NCBI RefSeq assembly: GCF_003057885.1
Contig: NZ_QAGK01000002.1
Coordinates: forward strand, 1-64,000
From: Oceaniglobus ichthyenteri
GTDB taxonomy: Bacteria; Pseudomonadota; Alphaproteobacteria; Rhodobacterales; Rhodobacteraceae
Length of the DNA: 64,000 nucleotides
Direction: 5' to 3'
Position 1 is the stretch's first letter. Every line of letters begins with the position of its first letter. Position numbers and translations under genes: made by a program. Of the stretch, positions 44,844 to 54,777 are shown one piece after another. The notes below the pieces were generated by a model. That model saw only the letters and a list, made by a program, of their open reading frames with translations, searched no databases and was not told the origin of the DNA.

Positions 44844-45182
44844 ATGCAAATATATAAAATCTTTCGTGCCGCCGAATGGGCGGCCCTGTCGGAACTGGGC
44901 ACCACCGCTGGCGCGCCTGTCGACATCGCTGATGGCTTCATCCACTTTTCCACCGCCGCACAGGTTCAGGAAACGCTGGATAAACACTTTGCCGGGGAAA
45001 CCGGGCTGGTGCTTTTGGCCTGTGAATCCGATGCGATGGGCGACAGTCTGAAATGGGAGAAATCCCGTGGCGATGATCTGTTTCCCCATCTCTATCGGGG
45101 GCTATCATTGGGTGATGTGATTTGGAACCGACCTATCAACAGCGATGGCGGCACCCACAGCCTGCCCGAGGGTGTTATCTGA
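44844..45182 (+). CDS. DUF952 protein
   Basis: The ATG at 44844 gives 112 residues with the DUF952 pattern: [51 protein letters not shown] and [18 protein letters not shown]. The fold belongs to the ADP-ribosyltransferase-like group by later reports, but activity is unknown. The stop is one base before the pyrD start region (pyrD ATG 45184), so the two are one operon. Confidence 0.85.
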   Translation: MQIYKIFRAAEWAALSELGTTAGAPVDIADGFIHFSTAAQVQETLDKHFAGETGLVLLACESDAMGDSLKWEKSRGDDLFPHLYRGLSLGDVIWNRPINSDGGTHSLPEGVI

Positions 45183-45183
45183 C

Positions 45184-46263
45184 ATGATCGAGCGGATCGG
45201 CCTGTCTTTGTTGCACCGGTTTGACCCGGAATTTGCCCATGGCCTGTCGATCCGCGCGCTGAACATGGGGCTGGCCCCGGCCCCCGGCCCGGTCACATCG
45301 CCCCGGTTAAAGACAACGCTGGCGGGTCTGTCCCTGTCCAACCCTGTGGGATTGGCCGCCGGGTTTGACAAGAACGCCCAAGCCATCGCGCCCCTGTCGC
45401 GCGCCGGTTTCGGGTTTCTTGAGGTGGGCGCCGCCACCCCGCGCCCCCAGCCGGGCAACCCCAAACCGCGCCTGTTTCGCCTGCGCGAAGATCGCGCCGT
45501 GATCAACCGGTTCGGGTTCAACAACCAAGGGATGGAGGCCATCGCCACCCGGCTGGCCCGGCGCACAGCAGGGATTCCCGTTGGCCTGAATCTGGGCGCC
45601 AACAAAGACAGCGCTGATCGCGCCGCCGATTTTGCCACTGTTCTGGCCCATTGCGGGCCGCATGTGGATTTTGCGACGGTCAATGTGTCATCGCCCAACA
45701 CCGAAAAACTGCGTGATCTGCAGGGGCCTGCGGCATTATCGGCGCTATTGAATGGTGTCATGGAAACCCGCGCCACCCTGCCCGACCCAATCCCGATTTT
45801 CCTGAAAATCGCGCCGGATTTATCCGATGCCGACCTGGCCGATATTGCCGCCGTGGCCCGCGATACCGGGATTGACGGGATCATCGCCACCAACACGACC
45901 CTGTCGCGCGACGGTTTACAAAGTGCGCACAAGGGCGAGGCGGGCGGGCTTTCGGGCGCGCCGTTATTCAACCGCTCCACCTTGGTTTTGGCAAAGCTGT
46001 CGCAGCTGACGGGCGGGCAAATCCCGCTGATCGGTGTGGGCGGTGTGGCCAGTGCCGCCGATGCCTATGCCAAAATCCGCGCCGGGGCGCAGGCGGTGCA
46101 GCTTTATAGCGCGCTGGTGTATAGTGGCCTGTCGCTGGTGGGTGAGATCGCGCGGGGTTTGGACGATCTGTTGGCGCGTGACGGTTTTGCCACCGTCGCC
46201 GATGCCGTGGGCAGCGGGCGCGACGACATGCTTCAGGCCGCCGCGCGTTCCACCGAAGGGTAA
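45184..46263 (+). CDS. pyrD: Dihydroorotate dehydrogenase (quinone)
   Basis: A 359-residue class 2 enzyme at the inner membrane that passes electrons from dihydroorotate to ubiquinone in pyrimidine synthesis. It has the N-terminal helical extension ([20 protein letters not shown]), FMN-site [34 protein letters not shown] with the catalytic serine and [14 protein letters not shown]. The start at 45184 follows the DUF952 gene by one base. The longer frame to 45145 overlaps it. The 3' end overlaps the end of the convergent MATE gene by 31 bases. Confidence 0.95.
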   Translation: MIERIGLSLLHRFDPEFAHGLSIRALNMGLAPAPGPVTSPRLKTTLAGLSLSNPVGLAAGFDKNAQAIAPLSRAGFGFLEVGAATPRPQPGNPKPRLFRLREDRAVINRFGFNNQGMEAIATRLARRTAGIPVGLNLGANKDSADRAADFATVLAHCGPHVDFATVNVSSPNTEKLRDLQGPAALSALLNGVMETRATLPDPIPIFLKIAPDLSDADLADIAAVARDTGIDGIIATNTTLSRDGLQSAHKGEAGGLSGAPLFNRSTLVLAKLSQLTGGQIPLIGVGGVASAADAYAKIRAGAQAVQLYSALVYSGLSLVGEIARGLDDLLARDGFATVADAVGSGRDDMLQAAARSTEG

Positions 46264-47546
46264 CGCAGGCCCAGGGTAATGCCCCGCGCCGCAAAACTGA
46301 TCAGCATCGCCGCCCACAGCCCATGATTGCCGAATGCCGGTGCCAGCAAAAGTACGGCGGTGAAATAAATCACCGTCGACACCGCCATCATATTGCGCAT
46401 GTCGCGGGTGGCCGTTGCCCCCACAAACACCCCGTCCAGCATCCACGCCCCCACTCCGACAATCGGCGTCAGGATCAACCAGGGCAGGTAGCGCCGCGCC
46501 TCTTGCTGTACCTGTGGCGCGGTGGTCATCAGATCAATGATCGCGCCGCCAAACAGCGCAAAAACCACCGACAACAACAGCACAACCGCCAACGCCCAGC
46601 CCCCCGTCAACAGGGCCGAACGGCGCAACATATCAGGACGCCGCGCGCCCTTGGCCTGACCCACCAAGGCCTCGGCGGAAAAGGCAAAGCCATCCAGACC
46701 AAAGGCGGTGATATGCAGAAATTGAATTAAAATCTGGTTTGCGGCCAAAGGCACATCGCCAAATTTCGCACCCCAGAACATGAACGACAGGATGATGGAT
46801 TCCAGCAGCAAGGACCGGATCAGAATATCACGGTTGACCAGTGCCATGTTCCACAGGCGCACCCGGTCAAACACCCGGCCCCAATCGCGCCAGGCCGGCA
46901 CCGCAAAAGCCGCGCGGCAGAGATAAAGGCCCAAGGCAAGGCCGCTCCATTCGGCCAGGAACGTGGCCAGTGCAACGCCCGGCACACCCCAACCCAGGCC
47001 CAGAACGAACCACAGATCCAACCCGATGTTCAGCCCGTTCATCCACAGTTGCAACACCAAAACCGCGCGGGTGCGTTCCGCCGCAATCAGCCACCCGGTG
47101 ATCCCATAAAGCGCAATCGCCGCCGGGGCCGACCAGATGCGAATCGCCATATATTCGCGCGCCAGCGTTTCAACCTCGTCACTGGTTGGCGCAACGGCAA
47201 AGGCCGCGGCAAAAATCAACGCCTGCACGGCAATCAGAATGACACCCGCGCCGATCCCGATCATCAGCGCGCGCGACAGAAGCGCCGCCACCTCGCCCTT
47301 GTCCCCCTGACCAATGGCCTGTGCGGTCAGGCCCACGGTGCCCATGCGCAGAAATCCAAACACCCAATAGATAGCCGATAAAACCACCGCGCCAATGCCC
47401 ACCGCACCAATCGGCGCGGCCGCGCCCAATTGGCCGACAACGCCGGTATCCACCGCACCCAAAATCGGCACCGTGGCATTGGACAACACAATGGGCAGCG
47501 CCAGATTCAGCACCCGGCGGTGGGTCAGACGCGGTGTTTCAGTCAT
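46233..47546 (-). CDS. MATE-family efflux transporter
   Basis: A 437-residue membrane protein with about 12 helices in two homologous halves, as in the DinF/NorM group. N-terminal [20 protein letters not shown] and a central [20 protein letters not shown] support the family, and a second-half [17 protein letters not shown] is the matching segment. It would use sodium or proton entry to export drugs or metabolites. It overlaps the thioesterase gene upstream by 8 bases, so the two are co-translated. The 3' end overlaps pyrD on the other strand. Confidence 0.9.
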   Translation of the reverse strand: MTETPRLTHRRVLNLALPIVLSNATVPILGAVDTGVVGQLGAAAPIGAVGIGAVVLSAIYWVFGFLRMGTVGLTAQAIGQGDKGEVAALLSRALMIGIGAGVILIAVQALIFAAAFAVAPTSDEVETLAREYMAIRIWSAPAAIALYGITGWLIAAERTRAVLVLQLWMNGLNIGLDLWFVLGLGWGVPGVALATFLAEWSGLALGLYLCRAAFAVPAWRDWGRVFDRVRLWNMALVNRDILIRSLLLESIILSFMFWGAKFGDVPLAANQILIQFLHITAFGLDGFAFSAEALVGQAKGARRPDMLRRSALLTGGWALAVVLLLSVVFALFGGAIIDLMTTAPQVQQEARRYLPWLILTPIVGVGAWMLDGVFVGATATRDMRNMMAVSTVIYFTAVLLLAPAFGNHGLWAAMLISFAARGITLGLRYPSVERAAA

Positions 47547-48042
47547 TTTTTTGGGTCAGATCCGGCATGATGAAATGCCCGGTCCCCTGGGCAAACAAAC
47601 GCGCGCGATTGTCCTGCCACGCCTCGACATGCACCGACGCATAGCGCCGCCCGGTGCGGTTGATCCGCGCCCGGGCATAGGCATCGCGCGGCAAGCCCGA
47701 GCGCAGGTAATCAACGGTGAAATCAACGGTCTTTGGCAGGCGGGGCAAATGCGCTGCATCAATACGCCCCGCCTCAAGTTCGGGCCACAATATGGCCCAA
47801 GACAGTTCAATGATCGCTGTCACCTCAAGAAAGGCGGCCGTGGCGCCGCCGTGAAGGGCGGGCAAAACCGGATTGCCGATCAACATATCGGAAAATGGCA
47901 GAATCGCCGTCAGCTCGTCACCGCGCCGTTCAAACGCAATGCCCATGAATTTGATATACGGCACATTGCCGACCAACGCGGCAAGTGCGCCATCGCGGCG
48001 CTGTTTGATCACCTGCACGGGTTCGGGGGGCGGGCGGCTCAT
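47539..48042 (-). CDS. PaaI-type hotdog thioesterase (first of pair)
   Basis: A 167-residue single-hotdog protein. The HGG active-site motif is in [18 protein letters not shown] with glutamate at the usual acid position, and a [20 protein letters not shown] segment and a [19 protein letters not shown] end fit PaaI/YigI thioesterases. It may hydrolyse an aromatic or medium acyl-CoA. It overlaps the next thioesterase gene by 4 bases (ATGA) and the MATE gene by 8. Confidence 0.85.
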   Translation of the reverse strand: MSRPPPEPVQVIKQRRDGALAALVGNVPYIKFMGIAFERRGDELTAILPFSDMLIGNPVLPALHGGATAAFLEVTAIIELSWAILWPELEAGRIDAAHLPRLPKTVDFTVDYLRSGLPRDAYARARINRTGRRYASVHVEAWQDNRARLFAQGTGHFIMPDLTQKND

Positions 48043-48473
48043 GACTCGGCCTTTCGGGTAAAGGTGAACGCGCCGGTGGCCGCGGCCACGGGGCGGGCGG
48101 AATCGTCATCCATCGCCTCGGCCCGCACAAAGGCCACGTTGCGGGTAACATGATAACAGGTGGCGCGCGCGCGAATGGTCTGTCCCGGTGTGGCGGCGCG
48201 CATGTAATCGATGCGCAAATCCAGCGTCGCGGTGGATTGGTTGCCCTCGGGGTGGCTCATCACTGCGGTGCCACAACAGGTGTCCATCAAGGCCGATACC
48301 GCGCCACCATGAATCACCCCGGTGGCCGGATCGCCGATAAACCGCGGATCATAGGGCATTTCAATTTCCACCACACCATCCCCCATCGTGACAATCTGCA
48401 TACCCAAAGCCCGCGAATAAGGCAAAGCCGCGACAAACTGTCGTGCGGTGTCAAGTGTGAAGGGCTGTATCAT
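48039..48473 (-). CDS. PaaI-type hotdog thioesterase (second of pair)
   Basis: From the ATG at 48473 the protein has 144 residues. The hotdog motif [20 protein letters not shown] carries the conserved aspartate, and [35 protein letters not shown] complete the fold. ATG at 48482 (three codons upstream) is equally possible. It is the first gene of the thioesterase-thioesterase-MATE operon. It diverges from the MerR gene at 48615. As the two adjacent hotdog genes differ a lot, they may act on different acyl-CoAs. Confidence 0.85.
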   Translation of the reverse strand: MIQPFTLDTARQFVAALPYSRALGMQIVTMGDGVVEIEMPYDPRFIGDPATGVIHGGAVSALMDTCCGTAVMSHPEGNQSTATLDLRIDYMRAATPGQTIRARATCYHVTRNVAFVRAEAMDDDSARPVAAATGAFTFTRKAES

Positions 48474-48614
48474 GGTCAACATCCTGTGCGGTGGCCCCCC
48501 GGTTATTGGCTTTGCCGACCAATCAAACAACCCAAAAGTTTCTGGCGGTTTCCTGCCACTGGATTTGCCCCTGCTCAACCTATAGGATAGCTTTGCCACA
48601 GGAGACCCCCCAGC

Positions 48615-48989
48615 ATGACCGATCATCGCTTATCGTTTAAGGAAATGTGCGCCAAATTCGAAGTTACGCCGCGCACCTTGCGGTATTACGAATACATCGA
48701 ATTGCTGCAGCCCGAAAAAGAAGGCCGTGCACGGTTTTATCATGCCCGCGAAGTGGCGCGGATGAAATTGATTCTGCGGGGGCGCCGTTGGGGATTTTCG
48801 CTTGAGGAAATACGCCAATGGCTGTTGATCTATGACAAGCAGGGCAGCGCGGCGCAAATGGTCGAATGGCTGCGTCTGGCCGATCGGCAGCTGGAAACCC
48901 TGCGCGCCGAATCCGATCAGTTGACGCGCACGATATCCGAACTGCAAAATGCCCGCGATCAGGTGGCCAAGACGATTCCCGAAGAATAA
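48615..48989 (+). CDS. MerR-family regulator (first)
   Basis: A 124-residue regulator. The winged helix is [20 protein letters not shown] with [20 protein letters not shown], and a coiled coil ([20 protein letters not shown]) makes the dimer. It lacks the cysteines of metal-sensing MerR proteins, which fits regulators of acyl-CoA catabolism such as LiuR. An AGGAG ribosome site precedes the ATG. A second similar MerR gene follows, after a 213-base spacer. Confidence 0.85.
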   Translation: MTDHRLSFKEMCAKFEVTPRTLRYYEYIELLQPEKEGRARFYHAREVARMKLILRGRRWGFSLEEIRQWLLIYDKQGSAAQMVEWLRLADRQLETLRAESDQLTRTISELQNARDQVAKTIPEE

Positions 48990-49120
48990 GCGCCGTTTGA
49001 CACGGTCTGTCTGGCCGCGCCCGGGTGGGAATCAAAGCAGTTTGGCCAACATAATATTGCGCATTCCCCAAGGGCAGCTTTTGCATTGTTTCACCCCTGA
49101 CAAAGTGACGCGACGTTTCG

Positions 49121-49136
49121 TTTACGTATACGTCAA
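49121..49136. promoter_or_regulatory. Candidate MerR operator upstream of second merR
   Basis: TTTACGTATACGTCAA is an imperfect palindrome (one mismatch in 7-base arms around AT). It lies just upstream of a TATGCT -10-like box (49146-49151). The form resembles operators I recall for LiuR-type MerR proteins of branched-chain acyl-CoA degradation. It would regulate the second MerR gene and the acyl-CoA dehydrogenase after it. Confidence 0.6.
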
Positions 49137-49202
49137 CCAATCTTGTATGCTGGGTCTGATCGCCACATCTCGGGTTCAACGCATGACCCGATAGGAAGAC
49201 AG

Positions 49203-49598
49203 ATGACCACCACGATGACGATTCGCCAGATGTGCGATACTTTTGATGTAACCCCGCGCACCTTGCGGTTTTACGAGGCGAAAGAGCTTTTGTTTCCGCT
49301 GCGCGAAGGCCAGAAACGGTTATTCACCCGCCGTGACCGCGCGCGCCTGACGCTGATCCTGCGCGGCAAACGGTTTGGATTTTCGCTCGAAGAAATCCGC
49401 CAATTGCTGGATCTGTACGATGCCGATGACCAACAGGAAACGCAGTTGCAAAAAACCTATGAGCTTGCGCAAAATCGGCTGACGCAGATGAAACAGCAAC
49501 GCGCCGAACTCGACGATGCCATTTCCGATCTGACAAGACAGTTGAAGTGGGGCGCCGAACGGCTGGCCAAACTTCGCGTGAAAGAAGACGCCCTTTAA
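49203..49598 (+). CDS. MerR-family regulator (second, acyl-CoA operon)
   Basis: From the ATG at 49203 (AGGAAGACAG upstream) the protein has 131 residues. It has [20 protein letters not shown], a wing with [20 protein letters not shown], and a helical dimer part ([20 protein letters not shown]). It is a close relative in sequence of the first MerR protein but differs in the C-terminal half. It starts the acyl-CoA dehydrogenase operon: the next gene begins 10 bases after its stop. A palindromic operator lies in the promoter. Confidence 0.85.
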   Translation: MTTTMTIRQMCDTFDVTPRTLRFYEAKELLFPLREGQKRLFTRRDRARLTLILRGKRFGFSLEEIRQLLDLYDADDQQETQLQKTYELAQNRLTQMKQQRAELDDAISDLTRQLKWGAERLAKLRVKEDAL

Positions 49599-49608
49599 GG
49601 AGAGTCCG

Positions 49609-51384
49609 ATGCCAACCTACGCCGCGCCCCTGAAAGACATGCAGTTTATTCTGCATGACGTGTTGAACATCTCGGCCAGCGATATCGCCGGTTACGATGA
49701 GTTGGATCGCGATTTCACCGGTGCCGTCTTGGGCGAGGCCGGAAAATTGGCCGAAAACGTATTGGCGCCGCTCAATGAGGTGGGCGATGCACAGGGCTGT
49801 ACCCTTGAAAACGGCGCGGTGCGCACGCCCGACGGGTTCAAGGCCGCCTATGATCAGATGCGCGCGGGCGGCTGGATGGGGCTGGATGCCGATCCGGCAT
49901 ATGGCGGTCAGGGCATGCCATATCTGCTGCACAGTGCCACGGGCGAGATTTTCGTCTCGGCGAACATGGCGTTCAACATGTATCAGGGTCTGACCCATGG
50001 CGCGATCTCGGCGATACATACGCACGGGTCCGACGCGCAAAAGCAGATGTATCTGCCCCGGATGATCGAAGGCTCGTGGTCGGGCACCATGAACCTGACC
50101 GAACCCCAGTGTGGCACCGATCTGGGTCTGATCCGCACCAGGGCCGAACCACAGGACGATGGCAGCTATCTGATCACCGGGCAAAAGATATGGATTTCGG
50201 CGGGCGAACATGACCTGACCGACAATATCATTCATCTGGTTCTGGCAAAAATTCCTGGTGGTCCGGACGGTGTAAAAGGCATCTCATTGTTTCTGGTGCC
50301 GAAATTTCTGGTCAAGGATGACGGCAGTCTGGGCGCGCGCAACGCGGTGTCGTGCGGCGGGCTGGAACAAAAGATGGGCATTCACGGCAATGCCACCTGT
50401 GTGATGAATTACGATGGCGCCACCGGGTTTCTGATTGGCGCGCCGCACAAAGGCATGCGCGCCATGTTCACGATGATGAACGAGGCTCGGCTGGGTGTGG
50501 GTCTGCAAGGGTATGCCCAAGGCGTTGTCGCCTATCAGAACGCCCGCGCCTTTGCGCTGGACCGTCTGCAAGGGCGGGCCGTGACCGGGGCCGAGGCCCC
50601 CGACAAACCGGCCGATCCGATCATCGTTCACCCCGATGTGCGGCGCAATCTGATGCATCAGAAAAGTTTTCTGGAAGCCGCGCGCGCCCTTACATTGTGG
50701 GGCGCGTCCCTGATTGACCGCGCCCACCGCAACACCGATGCCGAGGCCGACGCGATGATTTCGCTGCTCACCCCGGTGTTAAAGGGGGTGCTGACCGACC
50801 GAGGGTTTGAAACCACCGTTCTGGCACAGCAAACCTTGGGTGGGTCGGGGTTTGTGCGGGAAACCGGACAGGAACAGTTCGTGCGCGATGCCCGGATCAC
50901 CATGATCTATGAGGGCACGAATGGCATTCAATCGCTTGATCTGGTGGGGCGAAAACTGGGCCTGAATGGTGGCAAAACCATGATGGCGTTCTTTGATCTG
51001 ATCAAAGGGTTCATCAAGGAACATCAGGATGACGAGGCGCTGAAATCCGATTTCCTTGATCCGCTGAAATCGGCAAGCAAGGATTTGCAGACCGGCGCGA
51101 TGTATTTCATGCAGAACATGAAAACGCCCAATGCGGCCTTGGCGGGGTCTTATGATTTCATGCACCTGTTTGGCCATGTCTGTCTTGGATATATGTGGGC
51201 CAGAATGGCGCGCGCTTCGATTGCGGCCTTGGCGGCGGGCGATACGGACACGGCGTTTCACAATGCAAAACTCACGACCGGCCGCTATTACATGGCCCGC
51301 CATCTGCCCGCCACAGCGCTGCATTTGGCGCGAATCACATCGGGGGCCGAAACGGTGATGGATCTGGACGCGGCAGACTTTTAG
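49609..51384 (+). CDS. Acyl-CoA dehydrogenase with C-terminal extension (DmdC-like)
   Basis: A 591-residue FAD enzyme of the long acyl-CoA dehydrogenase group. FAD- and substrate-contact segments [26 protein letters not shown] and [19 protein letters not shown] are seen, the last with the catalytic glutamate. The extra C-terminal domain ([20 protein letters not shown]) is shared with DmdC (methylmercaptopropionyl-CoA dehydrogenase) and with FadE-like enzymes. Whether it acts on methylmercaptopropionyl-CoA or plain fatty acyl-CoA is not shown by the sequence. The start is 10 bases after the MerR stop, with an AGGAGAG site. DmdB and DmdD genes are not adjacent. Confidence 0.9.
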   Translation: MPTYAAPLKDMQFILHDVLNISASDIAGYDELDRDFTGAVLGEAGKLAENVLAPLNEVGDAQGCTLENGAVRTPDGFKAAYDQMRAGGWMGLDADPAYGGQGMPYLLHSATGEIFVSANMAFNMYQGLTHGAISAIHTHGSDAQKQMYLPRMIEGSWSGTMNLTEPQCGTDLGLIRTRAEPQDDGSYLITGQKIWISAGEHDLTDNIIHLVLAKIPGGPDGVKGISLFLVPKFLVKDDGSLGARNAVSCGGLEQKMGIHGNATCVMNYDGATGFLIGAPHKGMRAMFTMMNEARLGVGLQGYAQGVVAYQNARAFALDRLQGRAVTGAEAPDKPADPIIVHPDVRRNLMHQKSFLEAARALTLWGASLIDRAHRNTDAEADAMISLLTPVLKGVLTDRGFETTVLAQQTLGGSGFVRETGQEQFVRDARITMIYEGTNGIQSLDLVGRKLGLNGGKTMMAFFDLIKGFIKEHQDDEALKSDFLDPLKSASKDLQTGAMYFMQNMKTPNAALAGSYDFMHLFGHVCLGYMWARMARASIAALAAGDTDTAFHNAKLTTGRYYMARHLPATALHLARITSGAETVMDLDAADF

Positions 51385-51411
51385 ACTGACCCGGTGATAA
51401 AGGAGCCGCCG

Positions 51412-51624
51412 ATGCCGAAACGTTTCCGCCAGACCCGCCGTCTGCCTGTCGCCCTGACCGAGGATGCCTATCGGCGGCTGAAACGCTTTGCCGATGAGGC
51501 AGGACTGGAAGAGGGTGAGGCGCTGAGTTTTCTGTTCGAACATTTCGACAGCGTGACCCACAAGGAAAACCTTACCGCACGGTTGCGGCTGTTTCTGGCA
51601 GAACTCGACGCGCGCAAACGATAA
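51412..51624 (+). CDS. Small ribbon-helix-helix-like protein
   Basis: From the ATG at 51412 (AAAGGAG upstream) the product has 70 residues. It opens MPKRFRQTRRLPVALTEDAY and continues with RRLKRFADEAGLEEGEALSF. The strand-helix-helix pattern resembles CopG/ribbon-helix-helix DNA-binding proteins, but the family is not certain. It lies 27 bases after the dehydrogenase, inside the same transcription unit. It may be a regulator or an antitoxin-like remnant, as no toxin is seen. Confidence 0.6.
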   Translation: MPKRFRQTRRLPVALTEDAYRRLKRFADEAGLEEGEALSFLFEHFDSVTHKENLTARLRLFLAELDARKR

Positions 51625-51793
51625 GCGCGGCTGAATCCAGCAGATTTTTTTGATCCGTTGCCCGGCCTTGTGCACCGGCGCCCATTGTGCTGACCCGGTG
51701 CCCGATCATCCCCCCGCCCCAAACAAAACAGATATCCGGCGCGTTTTGACGTGCCAATTCAGCTTGGCTGACGACGCCTTTTGTAAGTAAATT

Positions 51794-51812
51794 CGTTCTA
51801 CATATCAGAACG
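51794..51812. promoter_or_regulatory. Candidate IclR-type operator
   Basis: CGTTCT-ACATATC-AGAACG is a perfect inverted repeat 81 bases before the IclR regulator start. A looser TTCTG...CAGAA copy lies at about 51855-51877. IclR proteins often bind similar palindromes and repress themselves. It sits at the left edge of the inserted CoA-transferase/TctCBA block. Confidence 0.55.
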
Positions 51813-51892
51813 CAGTATCGTCATTCAGAATAATATTGACAGGCGCGTTAACATTCTGTTTGCTGACATCAGAAACAGCCACAGGAATTGTC

Positions 51893-52687
51893 ATGGATAC
51901 GACGGTCGCAAAGGCATTCTCGCTGCTGGAGGAACTGGCAAAAAGCGATGCGCCCCTCGGCGTGACAGAGCTGGCGCAGCGTTTGGGCCTTGGCAAAAGC
52001 AATGTGCACCGTTTGTTGCAAACCCTTGTCGCCCTGAAATACGTGCAGAAAACCGACGGTTCGGCCTATGTCGCCACATTGCGGATGTGGGAATTTGGCA
52101 CAAAGGTGGTGTCAAACATCGTGGTGCGCGATGTCGCCCGCCCTTACATGCGGCAGTTGTCAGAGCTGACCAAGGAAACCGTTCACCTGTCGGAATGCCA
52201 GGGCGGCGATGTGATCTATCTGGAAAAAATCGAAAGCAAGGAACCGGTGCGCGCCTATACCCAATTGGGCGGGCGGGCACGTGCAAATTGCACCGCCACC
52301 GGCAAGATCCTGATGGCGCATCTGCCACCCGATGATGTGCATGAGATTTTCCGCTCGGTCACCCAATGCACGCCGAACACGATCATGGATGTTGACCGGT
52401 TCTTGCAAGAAGCCGCAATCAATCGAAAACGGCGCTATGCGTTGAACAATGGAGAATGGCGCGCCGATATCAACGGGCTTGCCTCTCCGGTTGCCGATCG
52501 CAGCGGCGCGGTGGTGGCCGCCATTGGCATTTCGGCCCCGGCCAGCCGGCTGAGCACTGCTGAAATGGAAAAATATGCACCCGATGTCATCGAAACCGGG
52601 CGCCAGGTTTCTTTGCAACTTGGCTGTTCGCCCGAAGATTGGGGCGCCCTCGCTCAAAACGTCACCGAACTGGCCGCGCATTCATAG
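51893..52687 (+). CDS. IclR-family transcriptional regulator
   Basis: From the ATG at 51893 the protein has 264 residues: winged helix (VAKAFSLLEELAKSDAPLG, VTELAQRLGLGKSNVHRLLQ) and an IclR effector domain (VHLSECQGGDVIYLEKIESK, GGRARANCTATGKILMAHLP, LASPVADRSGAVVAAIGIS). The open frame continues to 51836 without a better start. It probably controls the following CoA-transferase, hydratase and transporter genes, as it starts that block and reads in the same direction. A palindrome lies upstream. Confidence 0.85.
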   Translation: MDTTVAKAFSLLEELAKSDAPLGVTELAQRLGLGKSNVHRLLQTLVALKYVQKTDGSAYVATLRMWEFGTKVVSNIVVRDVARPYMRQLSELTKETVHLSECQGGDVIYLEKIESKEPVRAYTQLGGRARANCTATGKILMAHLPPDDVHEIFRSVTQCTPNTIMDVDRFLQEAAINRKRRYALNNGEWRADINGLASPVADRSGAVVAAIGISAPASRLSTAEMEKYAPDVIETGRQVSLQLGCSPEDWGALAQNVTELAAHS

Positions 52688-52726
52688 TGCCGGGCGGTTT
52701 GGATTATTTCAAGGAAAGCTGCCTGT

Positions 52727-53881
52727 ATGACCGCGTTGAATAATATCAAGGTAATCGAATTTTGCGAAGTTGCGGCAGGTCCGTATTGCGGCATGTTGTT
52801 GGCCGATATGGGCGCGGATGTGATCAAGGTGGAACGCCCCAGCGGCGACACCATGCGCACCTGGCCCCCGCTGACCGATGGCTACAGCGAAAATTTCGCC
52901 TCGGTCAATCGCGGCAAACGTTCTGTTGTTCTGAACCTGAAAGATCCCAGCGATATTGCCCATGCCCGGCAGCTTATCCTTGGGGCGGATGTGGTGATCG
53001 AAAATTTCCGCCCCGGCGTGATGAAACGCAATGGCCTGGATTATGAAACCATGTCGGCGGTGAACCCCGGGCTTGTCTATTGTTCGATTTCGGCGTTCGG
53101 GCAAACCGGCCCGCGCGCCACCGAAGGCGGATTCGATCTGACCATGCAGGCGATGAGCGGCGTGATGAGCGTGACCGGAGAGCCCGGAGGCGCGCCGGTG
53201 AAATGCGGTGTGCCGCTGTGTGATTTCGTATCGGGCCTTTATGGTGCGTTTGGCGTGGCATCGGCCCTGATGCAGCGGGCCACCACCGGAAAGGGCCAGC
53301 ATATCGATGTGTCGATGCTGGGCGCGACTTTGGGGGTTTCTGCCCTGCAAACCAGCGAATTTTTCGGCACCGGACGCGCGCCCCGCAAACTGGGGTCGGC
53401 GCATCCACGCAACGCCCCTTATCAGGCGTTCGAGGCGCAGGATGGGTATTTCGGCATGGCCGCAGGCAACAACAGTTTATGGTATGCGGTCTGCGATGCC
53501 GTGGGGCGCGCCGATCTGAAAGACGAAGAAAAATACGCCACCCCGACATTGCGCGCCCAAAATCAGACCGAATTGCGCGTGTTGCTGGAAGACATATTCA
53601 AAACCAAACCGAGCGCGCATTGGTTGGATGTTTTCACCAAGGCCGGTGTGCCGTGCAGCGCGATCAACACCTATCCTGACGCCTTGGCCGATCCGCAGGT
53701 GGAACATATGGGGTGGGTGCAACCACTTGAGCTTCCCGGTGGGGCGATGACCAAAACCTTTGGTCCGGTTCTGCGCATCAACGACCGCGCCCAAACCATC
53801 CAACGCCGCCCCCCCCAGTTGGGCGAACACACCCAAGAGGTTCTGAGCGAACTGTCGGAAACTGCGAAAGCGCGGGGTTGA
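52727..53881 (+). CDS. CaiB/BaiF family III CoA-transferase
   Basis: A 384-residue enzyme of the formyl-CoA transferase (Frc) type. It starts MTALNNIKVIEFCEVAAGPYC with the family EFCEVAAGPYCGMLLADMG motif, has VIKVERPSGDTMRTW, VVIENFRPGVMKR, GLVYCSISAFGQTGPRA and the central MSGVMSVTGEPGGAPVKCG. The active-site aspartate expected in the 160s region lies near FDLTMQA. It exchanges CoA between two carboxylates. The next gene starts 2 bases after the stop codon. Confidence 0.9.
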   Translation: MTALNNIKVIEFCEVAAGPYCGMLLADMGADVIKVERPSGDTMRTWPPLTDGYSENFASVNRGKRSVVLNLKDPSDIAHARQLILGADVVIENFRPGVMKRNGLDYETMSAVNPGLVYCSISAFGQTGPRATEGGFDLTMQAMSGVMSVTGEPGGAPVKCGVPLCDFVSGLYGAFGVASALMQRATTGKGQHIDVSMLGATLGVSALQTSEFFGTGRAPRKLGSAHPRNAPYQAFEAQDGYFGMAAGNNSLWYAVCDAVGRADLKDEEKYATPTLRAQNQTELRVLLEDIFKTKPSAHWLDVFTKAGVPCSAINTYPDALADPQVEHMGWVQPLELPGGAMTKTFGPVLRINDRAQTIQRRPPQLGEHTQEVLSELSETAKARG

Positions 53882-53882
53882 T

Positions 53883-54641
53883 ATGGAAGATCCAAACGCC
53901 AAAGTGCTGATTGAAAACCAAGGCGATGTTCTGTCGGTGATCCTGAACACCCCCGCCAAGGGCAATTGCCTTGCGCCCGACGTTGTGGATCAATTGATAG
54001 ACCTGTTCAGCACCGCCCAAAACGTGCGCATGGCCACAATTCGGGGCAATGGCAAAAACTTCTGCACCGGGTTTGACCTGTCTGACATTGAAACCCTGTC
54101 TGACGGTGATCTTTTGTGGCGATTGGTCCGGATCGAACTGTTGCTGCAGACCATTCACAAATCACCGATTCCGATTGTTGCCTTTGCCCAGGGCCAGGTG
54201 GTCGGCGCCGGGGCCGATCTGTTTGCGGCCTGCTGGCGCCGGGTGGCCGTGCCAGAGGCGCGGTTTCGGATGCCCGGCTGGAATTTTGAACTGGCGCTGG
54301 GCACCCGCCGCCTTGCGCAGATTGTCGGTACGGACAAGGCGCAGGATATTCTGATCGATACCCGCACATTTTCGGCCACCGAAGCGGTGAACATCGGGTT
54401 CGCCACCGACACCGCCGATATCAAAGATTGGGCAACGCTTGAAACCGCCTTGGCACAAAGGGCGCGCGCCCTGCCCGCCTATGCCGTCGGTGAAATGCTG
54501 GGGCTAAGCCGGGCCGACACCGATGATCTGGATTTGGCCGCCGTCGTGCGCACTGCGGCGCGGCCCGGCCTGAAACAACGGATATTTGATTACCGTGAAA
54601 CCGCATTGCGCGCCGCTCGGGAGAAGCGTCGCGCATCGTAA
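53883..54641 (+). CDS. Enoyl-CoA hydratase/isomerase-family protein
   Basis: A 252-residue crotonase-fold protein. The first oxyanion-hole segment is in GNGKNFCTGFDLSDIETL and the second in AQGQVVGAGADLFAACWRR. The expected second glutamate of classical hydratases is replaced in the FRMPGWNFELALGTRRL region, so isomerase, hydrolase or decarboxylase activity is possible. It forms an operon with the CoA-transferase (1-base gap) and precedes the TctC gene by 136 bases. Confidence 0.85.
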   Translation: MEDPNAKVLIENQGDVLSVILNTPAKGNCLAPDVVDQLIDLFSTAQNVRMATIRGNGKNFCTGFDLSDIETLSDGDLLWRLVRIELLLQTIHKSPIPIVAFAQGQVVGAGADLFAACWRRVAVPEARFRMPGWNFELALGTRRLAQIVGTDKAQDILIDTRTFSATEAVNIGFATDTADIKDWATLETALAQRARALPAYAVGEMLGLSRADTDDLDLAAVVRTAARPGLKQRIFDYRETALRAAREKRRAS

Positions 54642-54777
54642 GCGCCTGCGCTTGCCGTTTCGCCAGGGGAACATGCCCGATGTTGCCCTGGATTGGCCTT
54701 CCGCCCCGGCGGTGGCCCAAAGGACAGGGCAAAAGTGGCGGGCCTCTGCCCGTCACACAACAGAGGAGGAGAACACG

